Assembly: GCA_016928305.1 (NCBI GenBank) | Contig: JAFGKY010000115.1 | Location: 1-64,000, forward strand | Source: Bacteroidales bacterium | GTDB lineage: Bacteria; Bacteroidota; Bacteroidia; Bacteroidales; UBA10428 | Direction: 5' to 3' | DNA length: 64,000 nucleotides | Shown here: piece by piece, positions 24,633 to 33,306 of the stretch | How the letters are laid out: the number at the start of each line of letters is the position of its first letter | Numbering within the stretch: the first letter of the stretch is position 1 | The notes under the pieces: generated by a model | Databases searched by the model: none | What the model was told of the DNA's origin: nothing | Seen by the model: only the letters and a program-made list of their open reading frames with translations | Made by a program: the position numbers and the translations under genes

Positions 24633-27224
24633 ATGAAAAGACTATATGTTTTTCTGTTGTTATTTATCTTTTCAATACAAATTCCGGCTTTTCCTCAGAA
24701 AACAAAAACCGATGCCAACATTGTTGGCCATGTGGTTTGTTGCGGAAAACACATCTCATTGGTCAGTATTACTGTTAAGGGAACAACCATTGGTACAGTA
24801 ACAGATGAAACAGGCCATTATCAATTGATAAACGTACCTGTGGGAGAAATAACCATTGTAGCCAGCATGGTGGGTTATAAATCCGTGGAAAAAACTGTTA
24901 TTACCGATGCAAATACAATACAGGAAATAAAGTTTGAACTGGTGGAAGACATACACCACCTCGAGGAAGTTGTGGTATCGGGGAACCGCAGTGAACAAAA
25001 ACGTGTTGACGCACCGGTAATCATAAATACAATATCATCAAAGCTTTTTAACAGTTCACAGTCTGTGACCCTGGGTGAAGGCCTAAACTTTTCGCCGGGT
25101 TTGCGCCTTGAAAACAACTGCCAGAACTGTGGCTTTACACAGGTACGCATGAATGGTATGGAGGGCCCGTATTCCCAGATCCTGATTAACAGCCGTCCTG
25201 TCTTTAGTGGATTAGCCGGAGTATATGGATTGGAACTGATCCCAGCTAACATGATTGAAAAAGTGGAGGTTGTTCGTGGCGGAGGTTCTGCCTTGTTTGG
25301 CAGCAATGCAATAGCAGGGATCATCAATATAATTTTAAAAAATCCTTTGATCAACTCGTATGAAGTGGGTGTGAACTATGCCCAAACAGGTATTGGTGTT
25401 AATGAAAAAGGAGGTGCTGTCCCGGATTATTCAGCCATTTTTAATACTTCGATGATCTCAGACGATCGTAAAACCGGAATTGCCTTATACGGTTTTGCCC
25501 GAAAACGTGAGATGTTTGATGCCAATAACGATGCCTTTTCCGAAATAGCCCCTATGAATAATCTTACGGTTGGAACACGTTTATTTCATTGTTTCGGATA
25601 CAGGAATAAGCTGGTATTCGATTTTTTTGCAATAAAGGAGCAACGTGACGGGGGAAATAAACAGGACCAGCCCTTACACGAAAGAGATATTGCCGAATCG
25701 GTACAACACGATTTGAAAACAGGCGCAGTAACTTATGAACAGTTCTTCAGGCAATATGACCTGCTTTCTATATATGCATCAGGGCAGTTCCTTAACAGGG
25801 ATTCATACTATGGGGCCAATCAATCTCTCAGTGATTATGGTAATACACAAGATCAAACCTATAATGCTGGTGCCCAGTATAAGGCTGTTTTTGGTAATGC
25901 ATCGTTAATTACCGGCATTGAAAACACAAGCGGATTTCTTAATGATAAAAAACTGGGATACCCTGATTATGATAATGCTGTTATTGTTAACGATAGTATT
26001 ATAAGCGTGCCTCATACCGATAACACCGTCGTGGCGGATCAGTCTTCTGCAATAACCGGTGGTTTTGCCCAATATGAGGTAAAACTAAAGAAGCTCAAAA
26101 TCGCCATTGGAGCAAGATACGACCACTATGAAGTGAAAAATCTTGCTGAAGAAGCCGGCGAAACCAAAAAGGGTAACGTCTTTAGTCCACGTATTAGTCT
26201 CATGTATGAGATACTCAAGAAATTGCATGCCAGGGTGAGCTATTCGCAAGGATTCCGTGCCCCTCAGGTTTTTGACGAAGATCTGCACATTGAAACATCC
26301 GGCTTACGAAAGGTAATTCATGTAAATGACCCCGGCCTCAAACAGGAAAACAGCCGTAGTATTATGGCATCGCTCGATTTTAAAGGCATGACAGGAAACG
26401 TATATGCCGGCTTTTTATTGGAAGGTTTTTACACGCGGTTGGATAATCCCTTCGTTAACGATATAGGAGAGCCCGATGAAACCGGCACCGTTAAATATAC
26501 CCGGGTTAATGCAAAGGATGGCGCTACGGTAAAAGGTATAAATATCGAATTCAACCTGAGGCCCATGAAAGCGTTTTCATTATCTTCAGGTTTCACGGTA
26601 CAGTCGAGCAAATATGATGTGGCACAGGAGTTTGATGAAAAAAAGTTCTTTCGTACCCCTGGTCAGTATGGATATTTTGTTGTGGATTGGGATTTTGCTC
26701 AACATTTTTGCCTTTCAGTAACAGGTAATTATACCGGCAGTATGTTGGTCCCCCATTTTGGTTTTGATATCCTTGCAGATTATGAGAACGGCCAGTATGA
26801 TGAATACCTGCAGGGCATACCGATGACCCCTTTTGAGGACAATGTGCTTTCAGAAGAACGCATTTATGAAATTTCGCAAATTCGTGAAGGAAATGTAATT
26901 GAAGGAAGTGAATTATATAAATCGCCGGTGTTTTTTGATGCCGGATTAAAACTAACCTACACGACTAAACTAAATGGTGCCGGCCTGCAATGTTTTGGAG
27001 GGATAAAGAATATATTCAATGCATGGCAGTCCGATTTTGATAAAGGCAAAGACCGTGATCCCGCTTACATGTACGGCCCGGTGTTGCCCCGCACGGTATA
27101 TTTTGGAATTAAAATAGGAAATATTATGAGTAAATCTGTTGTCAATGAGCAGCATATCGAAAACTCACGTCATAAAAGACGTTTTCATAACAGGCAACAC
27201 AGGAGTCATGGAACATTTGATTAG
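24633..27224 (+). CDS. TonB-dependent receptor with carboxypeptidase-like N-terminal domain
   Basis: 863 residues from MKRLYVFLLLF; the longer reading has no signal sequence. After the signal peptide comes a CarboxypepD_reg-like domain (about 25-110, IVGHVV...GTTIGTVTDETGHYQL), then the plug (EEVVVSGNRSEQKRVDAPV, VEVVRGGGSALFGSNAIAGIINI) and the 22-strand barrel. The plug carries a CxxC (NNCQNCGFTQVRMNGMEGPYSQIL) typical of a large Bacteroidota receptor subfamily. The ligand is unknown; the upstream His-rich protein hints at a metal or metal complex, and cobO, which faces it downstream, hints at corrinoids. The natural end would be YFGIKIGN; about 30 extra basic and His-rich residues follow. 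Confidence 0.9.
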   Translation: MKRLYVFLLLFIFSIQIPAFPQKTKTDANIVGHVVCCGKHISLVSITVKGTTIGTVTDETGHYQLINVPVGEITIVASMVGYKSVEKTVITDANTIQEIKFELVEDIHHLEEVVVSGNRSEQKRVDAPVIINTISSKLFNSSQSVTLGEGLNFSPGLRLENNCQNCGFTQVRMNGMEGPYSQILINSRPVFSGLAGVYGLELIPANMIEKVEVVRGGGSALFGSNAIAGIINIILKNPLINSYEVGVNYAQTGIGVNEKGGAVPDYSAIFNTSMISDDRKTGIALYGFARKREMFDANNDAFSEIAPMNNLTVGTRLFHCFGYRNKLVFDFFAIKEQRDGGNKQDQPLHERDIAESVQHDLKTGAVTYEQFFRQYDLLSIYASGQFLNRDSYYGANQSLSDYGNTQDQTYNAGAQYKAVFGNASLITGIENTSGFLNDKKLGYPDYDNAVIVNDSIISVPHTDNTVVADQSSAITGGFAQYEVKLKKLKIAIGARYDHYEVKNLAEEAGETKKGNVFSPRISLMYEILKKLHARVSYSQGFRAPQVFDEDLHIETSGLRKVIHVNDPGLKQENSRSIMASLDFKGMTGNVYAGFLLEGFYTRLDNPFVNDIGEPDETGTVKYTRVNAKDGATVKGINIEFNLRPMKAFSLSSGFTVQSSKYDVAQEFDEKKFFRTPGQYGYFVVDWDFAQHFCLSVTGNYTGSMLVPHFGFDILADYENGQYDEYLQGIPMTPFEDNVLSEERIYEISQIREGNVIEGSELYKSPVFFDAGLKLTYTTKLNGAGLQCFGGIKNIFNAWQSDFDKGKDRDPAYMYGPVLPRTVYFGIKIGNIMSKSVVNEQHIENSRHKRRFHNRQHRSHGTFD

Positions 27225-27246
27225 TTCTTAACCTGATTGGCAACAG

Positions 27247-27309
27247 GTTGTTATTGAACCATTGTTCGTATTCGGAAAGGTGAAGATCAAAAGGAGCTGT
27301 TTTTGCCAT
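27247..27309 (-). pseudogene. N-terminal remnant of a SAM-dependent methyltransferase
   Basis: From ATG at 27309 the minus strand reads 21 codons (MAKTAPFDLHLSEYEQWFNNN), which match the start of UbiE-like methyltransferases (compare [15 protein letters not shown] at 10327), then loses similarity and runs antisense into the receptor gene's 3' end. The rest of the gene is absent. It looks like the scar of a deletion or rearrangement between the receptor and cobO. Confidence 0.5.
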
Positions 27310-27350
27310 AATACCATATATTGTTAATCCTAATTCATATTTGAAGTTAT

Positions 27351-27866
27351 TTAATATTCAATCCCTTTCCTGGCTTCCACCCCAAGGGCATAATAATGCT
27401 TTACTTCTTTCATTTCGGTTACAAGATCAGCAATATCAATTAACTTTTTATGAGCATAGCGTCCTGTTATTATTACTTCGGTCGGCTCCTTTTTACTTTT
27501 TATGGCTTCAATAAGCTCTTCAACAGTAAAAAGCCTATAATAAACTGCAATACAGGCTTCATCCAATACAACTGTATCATATTTCCCCGAGGCAAGAATG
27601 GTTGCGACCTCTGCAAGTCCTTCACGGGCAGCGGCAATGTCTTTTTCTGTTGGCTTATTCACAATAAAACAACCTAACCCGTATTGTTTCATCGTAATTT
27701 CAGGAATATATTTTTGTACGGTCTCAATTTCGGAATAGCTCTTCCCTTTCACAAATTGCGCGAAAAACACCTTTTTCCCGGCGCCAACAGCACGTATTGC
27801 CAAACCAAGTGCCGCTGTGGTTTTCCCTTTACCGTTCCCTGTATAAACATGGATATAACCTTTCAT
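27351..27866 (-). CDS. cobO: Cob(I)yrinic acid a,c-diamide adenosyltransferase CobO/BtuR
   Basis: 171 residues, usual length. Transfers the adenosyl group of ATP to cob(I)alamin or cobinamide to make coenzyme B12. P-loop TGNGKGKTTAA at residues 9-19, then VFFAQFVKG, a family DTVVLDEACIAVYY (about 98-111) with the acidic Walker B-like site, and EVIITGRYAHKKLIDIADLVTEM near the end. No other cobalamin gene is present here, so it probably serves corrinoid salvage. Transcribed from an operator-bearing promoter at 27958-27992, about 90 bp upstream, with a 21-codon ORF in between. Confidence 0.95.
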   Translation of the reverse strand: MKGYIHVYTGNGKGKTTAALGLAIRAVGAGKKVFFAQFVKGKSYSEIETVQKYIPEITMKQYGLGCFIVNKPTEKDIAAAREGLAEVATILASGKYDTVVLDEACIAVYYRLFTVEELIEAIKSKKEPTEVIITGRYAHKKLIDIADLVTEMKEVKHYYALGVEARKGIEY

Positions 27867-27879
27867 AATTTGTCGCTTT

Positions 27880-27945
27880 TCATATTATACCGTCCTTGTA
27901 TTTCGGTGTCTTCTGTAATTTGGTATTTTTCAGTTGATCATCCAT
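27880..27945 (-). CDS. Possible 21-residue leader ORF upstream of cobO
   Basis: Starts with ATG after the operator-bearing promoter and encodes MDDQLKNTKLQKTPKYKDGI plus Ile; the stop is 13 bp before cobO. Its first codons (ATGGATGATCAACTGAAAAA) resemble those of the tiny lipoprotein gene at 38430 (ATGGACAATAAATTGAAAAA), which is controlled by an identical operator. It may be a real small gene, a decayed copy of that lipoprotein gene, or simply leader sequence. Confidence 0.3.
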   Translation of the reverse strand: MDDQLKNTKLQKTPKYKDGII

Positions 27946-27957
27946 AACTTGTTTTTA

Positions 27958-27992
27958 CAAAGATAACAAAGCAAATGAACATAAGTTCATTT
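27958..27992 (-). promoter_or_regulatory. Promoter with palindromic operator upstream of cobO
   Basis: -7 box TATCTTTG at 27958-27965 (minus strand), 7-bp spacer, then AAATGAACATAAGTTCATTT at 27973-27992. Layout and sequence match the promoter at 779-813 almost base for base, including the ACAAAGATAACAA context. Transcription would start about 27950. Confidence 0.75.
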
Positions 27993-28024
27993 TAATAAAT
28001 TCCTGAAAACGGACTTGCCTGATG

Positions 28025-28495
28025 CTATTTTCGCAGGGTAGCCTTAATGCGCAGTGGATTTAACAAAAGGTTAAGGGCATCAAGAATGGAAGTGCATACG
28101 ATATCGGCTTCGTTAAAAAGCTTTCCGGACGCACCTTCCTGCTGGATAACCATGATTCCCAACGCTGATTCCCTGAGCATCAAGGTGTCGTTCTGTCCGT
28201 TTCCAATGGCAACAACATGTTTGCCTCCCAGTTGTTCAATATACCTTGCTTTTTCTACATCCTGCTCAGACAGGGGTATAATAACATGGCTGCAGGCTAT
28301 ACCTTTCAGTTCTTTTTGTGAATTTCCAAAGGTATCGGCCGTAATGACATGGATACGGATCAACCGGGTAAGCACTTCCAGCAGTTCTCTTACACCGGGA
28401 ATCAATTTGCCGTCAACAGCCAGTGTGCCGTTGTAATCGAGAACCAGGTGGTCAGCCCTGATTTGTTTGTATCCCGGAATAATGATTTCTATCAC
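28025..28495 (-). CDS. HAD-superfamily soluble P-type-ATPase-like hydrolase (COG4087-like)
   Basis: 156 residues from GTG at 28495 (MIEIIIPGYKQ, which fits the family start); a TTG seven codons earlier is the other option. HAD motif I is VLDYNGTLA (D20), with Asn where most HAD enzymes have Asp, which is typical of this P-type-ATPase-like soluble group; motif II is VITADTFG and the end motif is VAIGNGQNDTLML (usually GDGxND). Such proteins look like isolated P domains of cation ATPases; no physiological role is known. It is upstream of the cobO promoter, on the same strand. Confidence 0.8.
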   Translation of the reverse strand: MIEIIIPGYKQIRADHLVLDYNGTLAVDGKLIPGVRELLEVLTRLIRIHVITADTFGNSQKELKGIACSHVIIPLSEQDVEKARYIEQLGGKHVVAIGNGQNDTLMLRESALGIMVIQQEGASGKLFNEADIVCTSILDALNLLLNPLRIKATLRK

Positions 28496-28640
28496 AGGCT
28501 GGATAATTTGTAACAATTATGAACCCATTAAACCGGTGCCAATATTTTTGCCCGGTAAAATATTAATTCTAATTTGACAGACTGAAAAATCACTATGAAT
28601 TCTAATCTGTTAAAGCAGGATTAAGCCAAAGCAATTAAAA

Positions 28641-29045
28641 TTAATACATTCTTAACCACTCCTCTGCCTTTTCTATGTTGTCAAAAAACCGGGTTTCATT
28701 CGGACTGTCCTTAATAACTTCTTTTGAATAATTTTCCACTGAAAAATTTGAAAAAACATCTTCCGGAACAATAATGGCCTCTTTTAGTTTACCATGCTGG
28801 TTAGCATATTCTCCGATTCTTTTGACGGCCAACTTCTGGGCTTTTGGACTTAATCCTTTGTGTTCCCTTGCATCAAGGAGCAATCCATCCGCATTATTGT
28901 TGGTAAGTTCCTGAACGATAACATTCACCAGTTTTGTGAAGGTTTCATCGGAAGTAAAGCCCCACCAGGTCTCATGCAGATAATTCCCATTCTTAACATA
29001 CTCCAGCCGTAAGTTCTTGTCCTCATGCACAATCTTTCTATCCAT
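28641..29045 (-). CDS. STAS/SpoIIAA-like small protein
   Basis: 134 residues from MDRKIVHEDKN; the longer reading has an unlikely start. Beta-alpha alternation with NADGLLLDAREHKGLSP in the middle (the STAS-type central strand and helix) and a terminal FDNIEKAEEWLRMY, the usual end of SpoIIAA-like domains. Proteins of this type are often annotated as hypothetical; some bind lipids or act in anti-sigma networks. There is no recognisable partner nearby. Confidence 0.6.
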   Translation of the reverse strand: MDRKIVHEDKNLRLEYVKNGNYLHETWWGFTSDETFTKLVNVIVQELTNNNADGLLLDAREHKGLSPKAQKLAVKRIGEYANQHGKLKEAIIVPEDVFSNFSVENYSKEVIKDSPNETRFFDNIEKAEEWLRMY

Positions 29046-29433
29046 TACGGAATGTTTTTTATGGTTATACTTTCGAATAAGCACATACTTAATAAAGGTA
29101 TAAAAACCTTTTGATTTGTCAAATTCGTATTAAGCGATATCTGCAACATACAGGCTGCCAATTCATAATCCGGTCGTTTGCCGGTAAATTTGATTTGTTC
29201 GGCAACTTGTAAAGATGGTTCACCGAAAAAGCTTAGCATTGCGCTTGTCATTCGGGTAATTTTATTCGGATATAGCATATATCCATATGGCATGATCCTG
29301 TAGGGAAGCCAGGAATCCTTATCGGATGTATGAAAAATTAGGTTACTGATGCAATAATTAAAGGTTTTTACGTCTTTTTAATAGTGTTTATCTCATGCTG
29401 TGTATAACGATTTTAACCATTATATTTATTGTC
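29046..29433. other. Intergenic region with one doubtful minus-strand frame
   Basis: A minus-strand frame (29045-29293, 82 codons) contains a protein-like middle (SFFGEPSLQVAEQIKFTGKRPDYELAACM) but begins and ends with unlikely sequence. It may be a fragment of a decayed gene; no family was recognised. Otherwise nothing is seen up to the start of the methyltransferase at 29434. Confidence 0.4.
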
Positions 29434-30003
29434 ATGAAAGAAAATAAAAATCATATTTGCCCCGTGTGGGTAGGTCGCCTTATGGTAAATCCATTGCGCA
29501 GGTTGGGACAACATCCCGACAAAATCGTTGGCTCCTACCTGGAGCCCGGAATGAAGGTTATGGATTTCGGATGTGCAATGGGATATTTCAGCATACCTAT
29601 GGCCCGGAAAGTGGGTGAAAAAGGCGTCGTATACTGTGTTGACATCCAGGAAAAGATGCTGACACAATTAATGAAAAGAGCAAAAAGAAAAAACGTGCAT
29701 CCGATCATTAAACCAACACTGATACCTGGAAATAATGGATACACTGACTTACCCGATCAGCTTGATTTTGTTTTACTCTTTGCCGTGGTACATGAAGTAC
29801 CCGACAAGAAAAAGCTCTTTGATGCTATTTCAGAACGTATGAATGAAGGCGGAAAAGTACTGTTTGCGGAGCCATCAGGTCGTGTCAATGCTTCTCAGTT
29901 CAAGGATTCGTTGGGATATGCAGAATCATCAGGATTAATAAGAGTGGCCCCGCTCAAAATTTACCGAAGTCATGCCATGTTGCTTTCTAAAAACGGCAAT
30001 TAG
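29434..30003 (+). CDS. Class I SAM-dependent methyltransferase (CPVWVG type)
   Basis: 189 residues from MKENKNHICPVWVG; the ORF could start 13 codons earlier but that adds a hydrophobic segment unlike the family. Motif I is VMDFGCAMGYFSIPMA (about residues 41-56), followed by VYCVDIQEKML and LLFAVVHEVPDKKKLF, with GGKVLFAEPSG as motif III. The N-terminal CPVWVGRLMVNPLRRLGQHP is shared with the divergent paralogue at 31365-31919. The substrate is unknown. It stands alone on the plus strand in an otherwise minus-strand stretch. Confidence 0.85.
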   Translation: MKENKNHICPVWVGRLMVNPLRRLGQHPDKIVGSYLEPGMKVMDFGCAMGYFSIPMARKVGEKGVVYCVDIQEKMLTQLMKRAKRKNVHPIIKPTLIPGNNGYTDLPDQLDFVLLFAVVHEVPDKKKLFDAISERMNEGGKVLFAEPSGRVNASQFKDSLGYAESSGLIRVAPLKIYRSHAMLLSKNGN

Positions 30004-30093
30004 CATCCGGGACATTTTATTTTTGGGAGGCAATTTTTATTCCATACGATCCGTCAATACCTTTTTTTGTCTTATGCAAGATATTCATTAGTG

Positions 30094-30657
30094 CTATTTA
30101 TTCTTTGACATCACCATCCATGGAATCATAAACCAGAAGGTCAAAAGAAAAAATAGTATCTCAAAAACAACATTGCTGTTTTCTGCAGGAATCCCTTTGC
30201 AACGGCTAAAAAATGCATCGGTTGTATTGCCCATCAGATTTCCGAAATACACCAACCGTAAGAGCAGGATAATGTGTTTGGCCGTTTGATCTCCATAGAA
30301 GTCAACCAGTTTCTGTGTCATACCTTGATCAGGATTCCTGCTGGTTTCGGCAAAATGTTGTGCATACAGCAAGGCCATCAATTCTTCATCCGATGTGTCT
30401 GCGTTAAATTGAAAAGAAAGGAGTTTTTTGATCTCATCATTGCTAACCCCGCTCGCAACCGCCAGGTTCCCGTGAAGCCAGATGCAATACGTACATCCGT
30501 TCACGGCGGCAGTAACAAGCATGATCTTTTCTTTCAGTGATCCGGGGATCTTCTTATTTCTGTTGGCTTCAATAATATCAGCCGTATTCCTTAGGAAGTA
30601 ACCGAGGTCATTAAAAAAAAACCTGGCCGTAAAAATTTTTTTGCGGAATTTTTTCAT
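30094..30657 (-). CDS. Carboxymuconolactone decarboxylase / AhpD-like protein
   Basis: 187 residues from MKKFRKKIF. Helical, with the redox motif NGCTYCIWLHG (CxxCxxxH, about residues 53-63) that in AhpD-like proteins donates electrons for peroxide reduction. A C-terminal hydrophobic helix (FEILFFLLTFWFMIPWMVM) is unusual for AhpD and suggests membrane attachment. Could act in peroxide defence or as a small dehydratase-like enzyme; the substrate is unknown. Confidence 0.75.
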   Translation of the reverse strand: MKKFRKKIFTARFFFNDLGYFLRNTADIIEANRNKKIPGSLKEKIMLVTAAVNGCTYCIWLHGNLAVASGVSNDEIKKLLSFQFNADTSDEELMALLYAQHFAETSRNPDQGMTQKLVDFYGDQTAKHIILLLRLVYFGNLMGNTTDAFFSRCKGIPAENSNVVFEILFFLLTFWFMIPWMVMSKNK

Positions 30658-30693
30658 TCGGCAGATATGACACTGCAAAGGTAGCCAATCGGT

Positions 30694-31170
30694 TCAGTAT
30701 ACTTCCAGTTTTTTTATATTTTCTATAGCCTCTAAGAATCCCCGTTGCTTAAACTTGCGCTTCCATATCCCGACAGGTGTATAGCTCATTGTTGTGGTTG
30801 TGCTTTTGATTACAATCAGCCTGTCTCCTGTTTTCAGGTGAAAAGCCTTCAGCATACTTTCGGTCAGGAATACCTTGCCGTCAATAACCTGTGTCAGGGC
30901 GAAAATCCGCTTGTTATTAATCATAATGGAATTAAGCGCAGTAATTCTATCAATAATATCTTTAAATACGCTCTGATAAGCTTTTTCTTTATTTAAAATA
31001 GCCAGGCCTGCTTCTCCCATCCGGGTTGATGATAAAAGAACAATAGCATTGTCCGACAGGCCATAACGTTTAAATGCCTTGGGAGGTATAGTGATGCTCA
31101 GATCATTTCTGATCACGGATATTCCATAGGCTTCTTTTGCTCCGGGTGTACCGGGTGATAAACTTGGCAT
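30694..31170 (-). CDS. AbrB-like (SpoVT-type) double-domain protein
   Basis: 158 residues from MPSLSPGTPG; the N-terminal extension in the longer reading is not typical. It contains two swapped-hairpin-like segments: VIRNDLSITIPPKAFKRYGLSDNAIVLLSSTR (residues about 17-48) and KVFLTESMLKAFHLKTGDRLIVIKS, each matching the AbrB/MazE-like beta-hairpin pattern. Possibly DNA-binding, or a structural relative. No toxin or partner gene is adjacent. Confidence 0.55.
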   Translation of the reverse strand: MPSLSPGTPGAKEAYGISVIRNDLSITIPPKAFKRYGLSDNAIVLLSSTRMGEAGLAILNKEKAYQSVFKDIIDRITALNSIMINNKRIFALTQVIDGKVFLTESMLKAFHLKTGDRLIVIKSTTTTMSYTPVGIWKRKFKQRGFLEAIENIKKLEVY

Positions 31171-31219
31171 GATTTTAATTTTAATAAATGTTTCATTCCA
31201 TCGGATTCGGATCAATACC

Positions 31220-31342
31220 TTATTCAATGATTCCTGTCTTTTCGACCATTCTTTTTATTTCATCATGAATATAATTTACGGCCATTGAAGTTTCAAAATA
31301 ATATTTACTGTTGAACGAGATAAACCAATTAAAGATAGTCAC
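31220..31342 (-). CDS. Possible 40-residue protein
   Basis: GTG start at 31342, stop at 31220. The peptide contains FNWFISFNSKYYFETS followed by MAVNYIHDEIKRMVEKTG, which has protein-like composition and an amphipathic C-terminal helix. It begins 22 bp after the end of the upstream minus-strand methyltransferase gene and precedes the AbrB-like gene. Family not recognised; could be a remnant. Confidence 0.28.
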   Translation of the reverse strand: MTIFNWFISFNSKYYFETSMAVNYIHDEIKRMVEKTGIIE

Positions 31343-31364
31343 TCTTCTGATTACATCATTGGTT

Positions 31365-31919
31365 TTATTTCACCAGAAATTTACATAATCCGTTTTGCAT
31401 GGGTTTTTCATCTGTCACTCTGAATCCGGCTGATTGAGCCAATTTTAAAGACTTTGCAAAGGATTGGGACATTACTTGTCCCTCAGGTTCGGCAAAAAGA
31501 ACTTTACCACCGCTTTTGGACATTGTATAAAGGTCACTGAAAAGCTGCTTTTTATCCGGTACTTCATGCACAACAGAAAAAAGCAGGATAAAATCCAATT
31601 GTCCGGATAAATCAGCCGGATGGTAGTTTTTACCCACCTGCAAAGGTCGTATAATGGATGTAACATTATATTTTACTGACCTTTTTTTTAGTTTTGTCAG
31701 CGTCTTTTTATGAATATCCACACAATATACTAGTCCTTTCCTGCCTGTCATCCGGGCAAGCGGAATACTGAAATATCCCATGGAGCAACCATAATCCATT
31801 ATAGTCATTCCAGGTTTAATATAAGGTGAAAGAATTTCTTCAGGATGCTGACCGAATTTACGAAAAGGTATTAAAAGCATATATCCCATCCACCAGGGAC
31901 AGACGTTATTGTTTTTCAT
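31365..31919 (-). CDS. Class I SAM-dependent methyltransferase, paralogue of 29434-30003
   Basis: 184 residues from MKNNNVCPWWMG. The N-terminus CPWWMGYMLLIPFRKFGQHP matches the paralogue's CPVWVGRLMVNPLRRLGQHP. Motif I is IMDYGCSMGYFSIPLA, then VYCVDIHKKTL and LLFSVVHEVPDKKQLF; GGKVLFAEPEG is motif III. About half of the residues are identical between the two. Both are of unknown substrate; the pair may have arisen by local duplication followed by inversion. Confidence 0.85.
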   Translation of the reverse strand: MKNNNVCPWWMGYMLLIPFRKFGQHPEEILSPYIKPGMTIMDYGCSMGYFSIPLARMTGRKGLVYCVDIHKKTLTKLKKRSVKYNVTSIIRPLQVGKNYHPADLSGQLDFILLFSVVHEVPDKKQLFSDLYTMSKSGGKVLFAEPEGQVMSQSFAKSLKLAQSAGFRVTDEKPMQNGLCKFLVK

Positions 31920-32363
31920 CGGATTATTATTAATTTCCTTTTGAAAGTTTGAAAAAAACATTACGTGAGCCTATAAAAAATCGGCAGGCTGTTATGATTT
32001 ATCGGTGAGTGGTCAATTTTGTCAGTCTTGTAGTTGTAGTCACAATGTTCCTGATGTACATCGGGACTATTCGAACCATGCCGCTGAGGGAGAGAGCTAT
32101 GGTAAATACCATGCTTCTTGAGACGATAAAGAAGTAAATCATATGGAGATACCTTGTCTGCTTGCAGCGGGGAGATTCACTTTCATGGCTTTGGTATAAA
32201 GCCAATTTAATAATGTTTTATCTTTTTACCAACCGGCTTTCTTTAAAAAAAATCTTTTATCCAGCATGCACTTGTAACCTCACTCGCGCGCTTTTGCAAA
32301 AGCTCGTCAGTATGGAGAATCCGTTAAAACGTACACGAATTAATATTACAGCGATACTTATAC
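31920..32363. other. Gene-poor gap of about 440 bp
   Basis: Apart from the possible small membrane peptide at 32009-32137, no supported gene. A minus-strand frame (31999-32205) is the shadow of that peptide. A short inverted segment GCGCGCTTTTGCAAAAGC occurs near 32286 without a T-run. Confidence 0.5.
32009..32137 (+). CDS. Possible 42-residue single-helix membrane protein
   Basis: GTG start after an in-frame stop; the peptide reads VNFVSLVVVVTMFLMYIGTI (one membrane helix) followed by RTMPLRERAMVNTMLLETIKK, a charged amphipathic helix. Composition is protein-like and better than the antisense frame. It could be a genuine small protein or the C-terminal remnant of a membrane protein. No promoter box was identified. 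Confidence 0.3.
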   Translation: MVNFVSLVVVVTMFLMYIGTIRTMPLRERAMVNTMLLETIKK

Positions 32364-33203
32364 TTACTTTTCGCCATGAAACAATGTATAGGTATAGAAG
32401 CCATAATAATGCGGGTTGTTGAGGATAAACTTGTCAGAATCACGGTCACAAAGGTCCATAAAGGTCTCCCAGTCTTCTTGATCGGCTTCCGATTCTGCGT
32501 CATCCCAAAGCATACGAAAAAATACGTTTAGGGCATTTTGCTCATTCGTGGTTAGTGGTGCTATGATGTCTCCGGTATAGGTTTTGGTCACAATATTCTG
32601 GAAGCCGGCATTATTTAGCCAGCATCTGCCATTCATCATATGATTCAACGGATTCATTTCCTCTCTGAATGGCGCTGTCGCTGAAGATGTTGTATTAAGC
32701 CTGGCTTCAAGCATGGGATATCCCGGAAGAAATTTTTGTGAAGACCAGAACAATAAATAAATCGCACCGCCGGGCTTGATTACCCGATAAAATTCCTGCA
32801 GGATCGTCGCAGGATCCTCTGCCGGGCAGCCATCTCCTTTTAGTCCGGGCCATACCGTATCCATACTCCAGATCCAGTCAAATGTACTATCATTGAATGG
32901 CATTGAATTAATATTTCCCACTGTAAATTTCAGATTATGTTGTTGATGGTTGATTTTGGCGTAACGAATAAGATCTTCTGACAGATCCAGTCCGGTTACA
33001 CGGCCTTTTTCTTCAATGGCCCTGGCAAGTGATGCTGTTATAGAACCTATGCCGCAACCTGCATCCAGTCCGGTGCTTCCAGCCGGAAGATTCAATGAGC
33101 TGATGATAGTATTAATCAGTGGTTTTCTGAATTCTGTGAGGCATTTATAGATAGATATTTCTATTCCATAATTCCGAAAGGTATTTTCTCTTTCATTATC
33201 CAT
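32364..33203 (-). CDS. Class I SAM-dependent methyltransferase (Methyltransf_11/25 type)
   Basis: 279 residues. Motif I is STGLDAGCGIGSITASLA (about residues 42-59), then VTGLDLSEDLI, the segment FTVGNINSMPFNDSTFDWIWSMDT and KPGGAIYLLFW. The C-terminal half is longer than in minimal enzymes and helical with many acidic residues (DDAESEADQEDWETFMDL). Substrate unknown; similar to enzymes acting on small molecules or quinone-like substrates. No operon partner. Confidence 0.85.
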   Translation of the reverse strand: MDNERENTFRNYGIEISIYKCLTEFRKPLINTIISSLNLPAGSTGLDAGCGIGSITASLARAIEEKGRVTGLDLSEDLIRYAKINHQQHNLKFTVGNINSMPFNDSTFDWIWSMDTVWPGLKGDGCPAEDPATILQEFYRVIKPGGAIYLLFWSSQKFLPGYPMLEARLNTTSSATAPFREEMNPLNHMMNGRCWLNNAGFQNIVTKTYTGDIIAPLTTNEQNALNVFFRMLWDDAESEADQEDWETFMDLCDRDSDKFILNNPHYYGFYTYTLFHGEK

Positions 33204-33306
33204 AAGGTTGTCCGAATTAATAGTTTAGAAAACTATTGCACATCTATTTATCTTGCCGATGAATCCTGTGGGTCCTGCGCCTTATTCTAATAATCCCGTT
33301 TAGGCA

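Noticed and set aside
24633-27866. Cobalamin riboswitch before the TonB receptor or cobO
   Set aside because: No B12-box-like sequence was found in either upstream region.
31999-32205. 68-residue minus-strand frame
   Set aside because: Composition and termination are poor; the plus-strand peptide at 32009-32137 is a better candidate in the same DNA.
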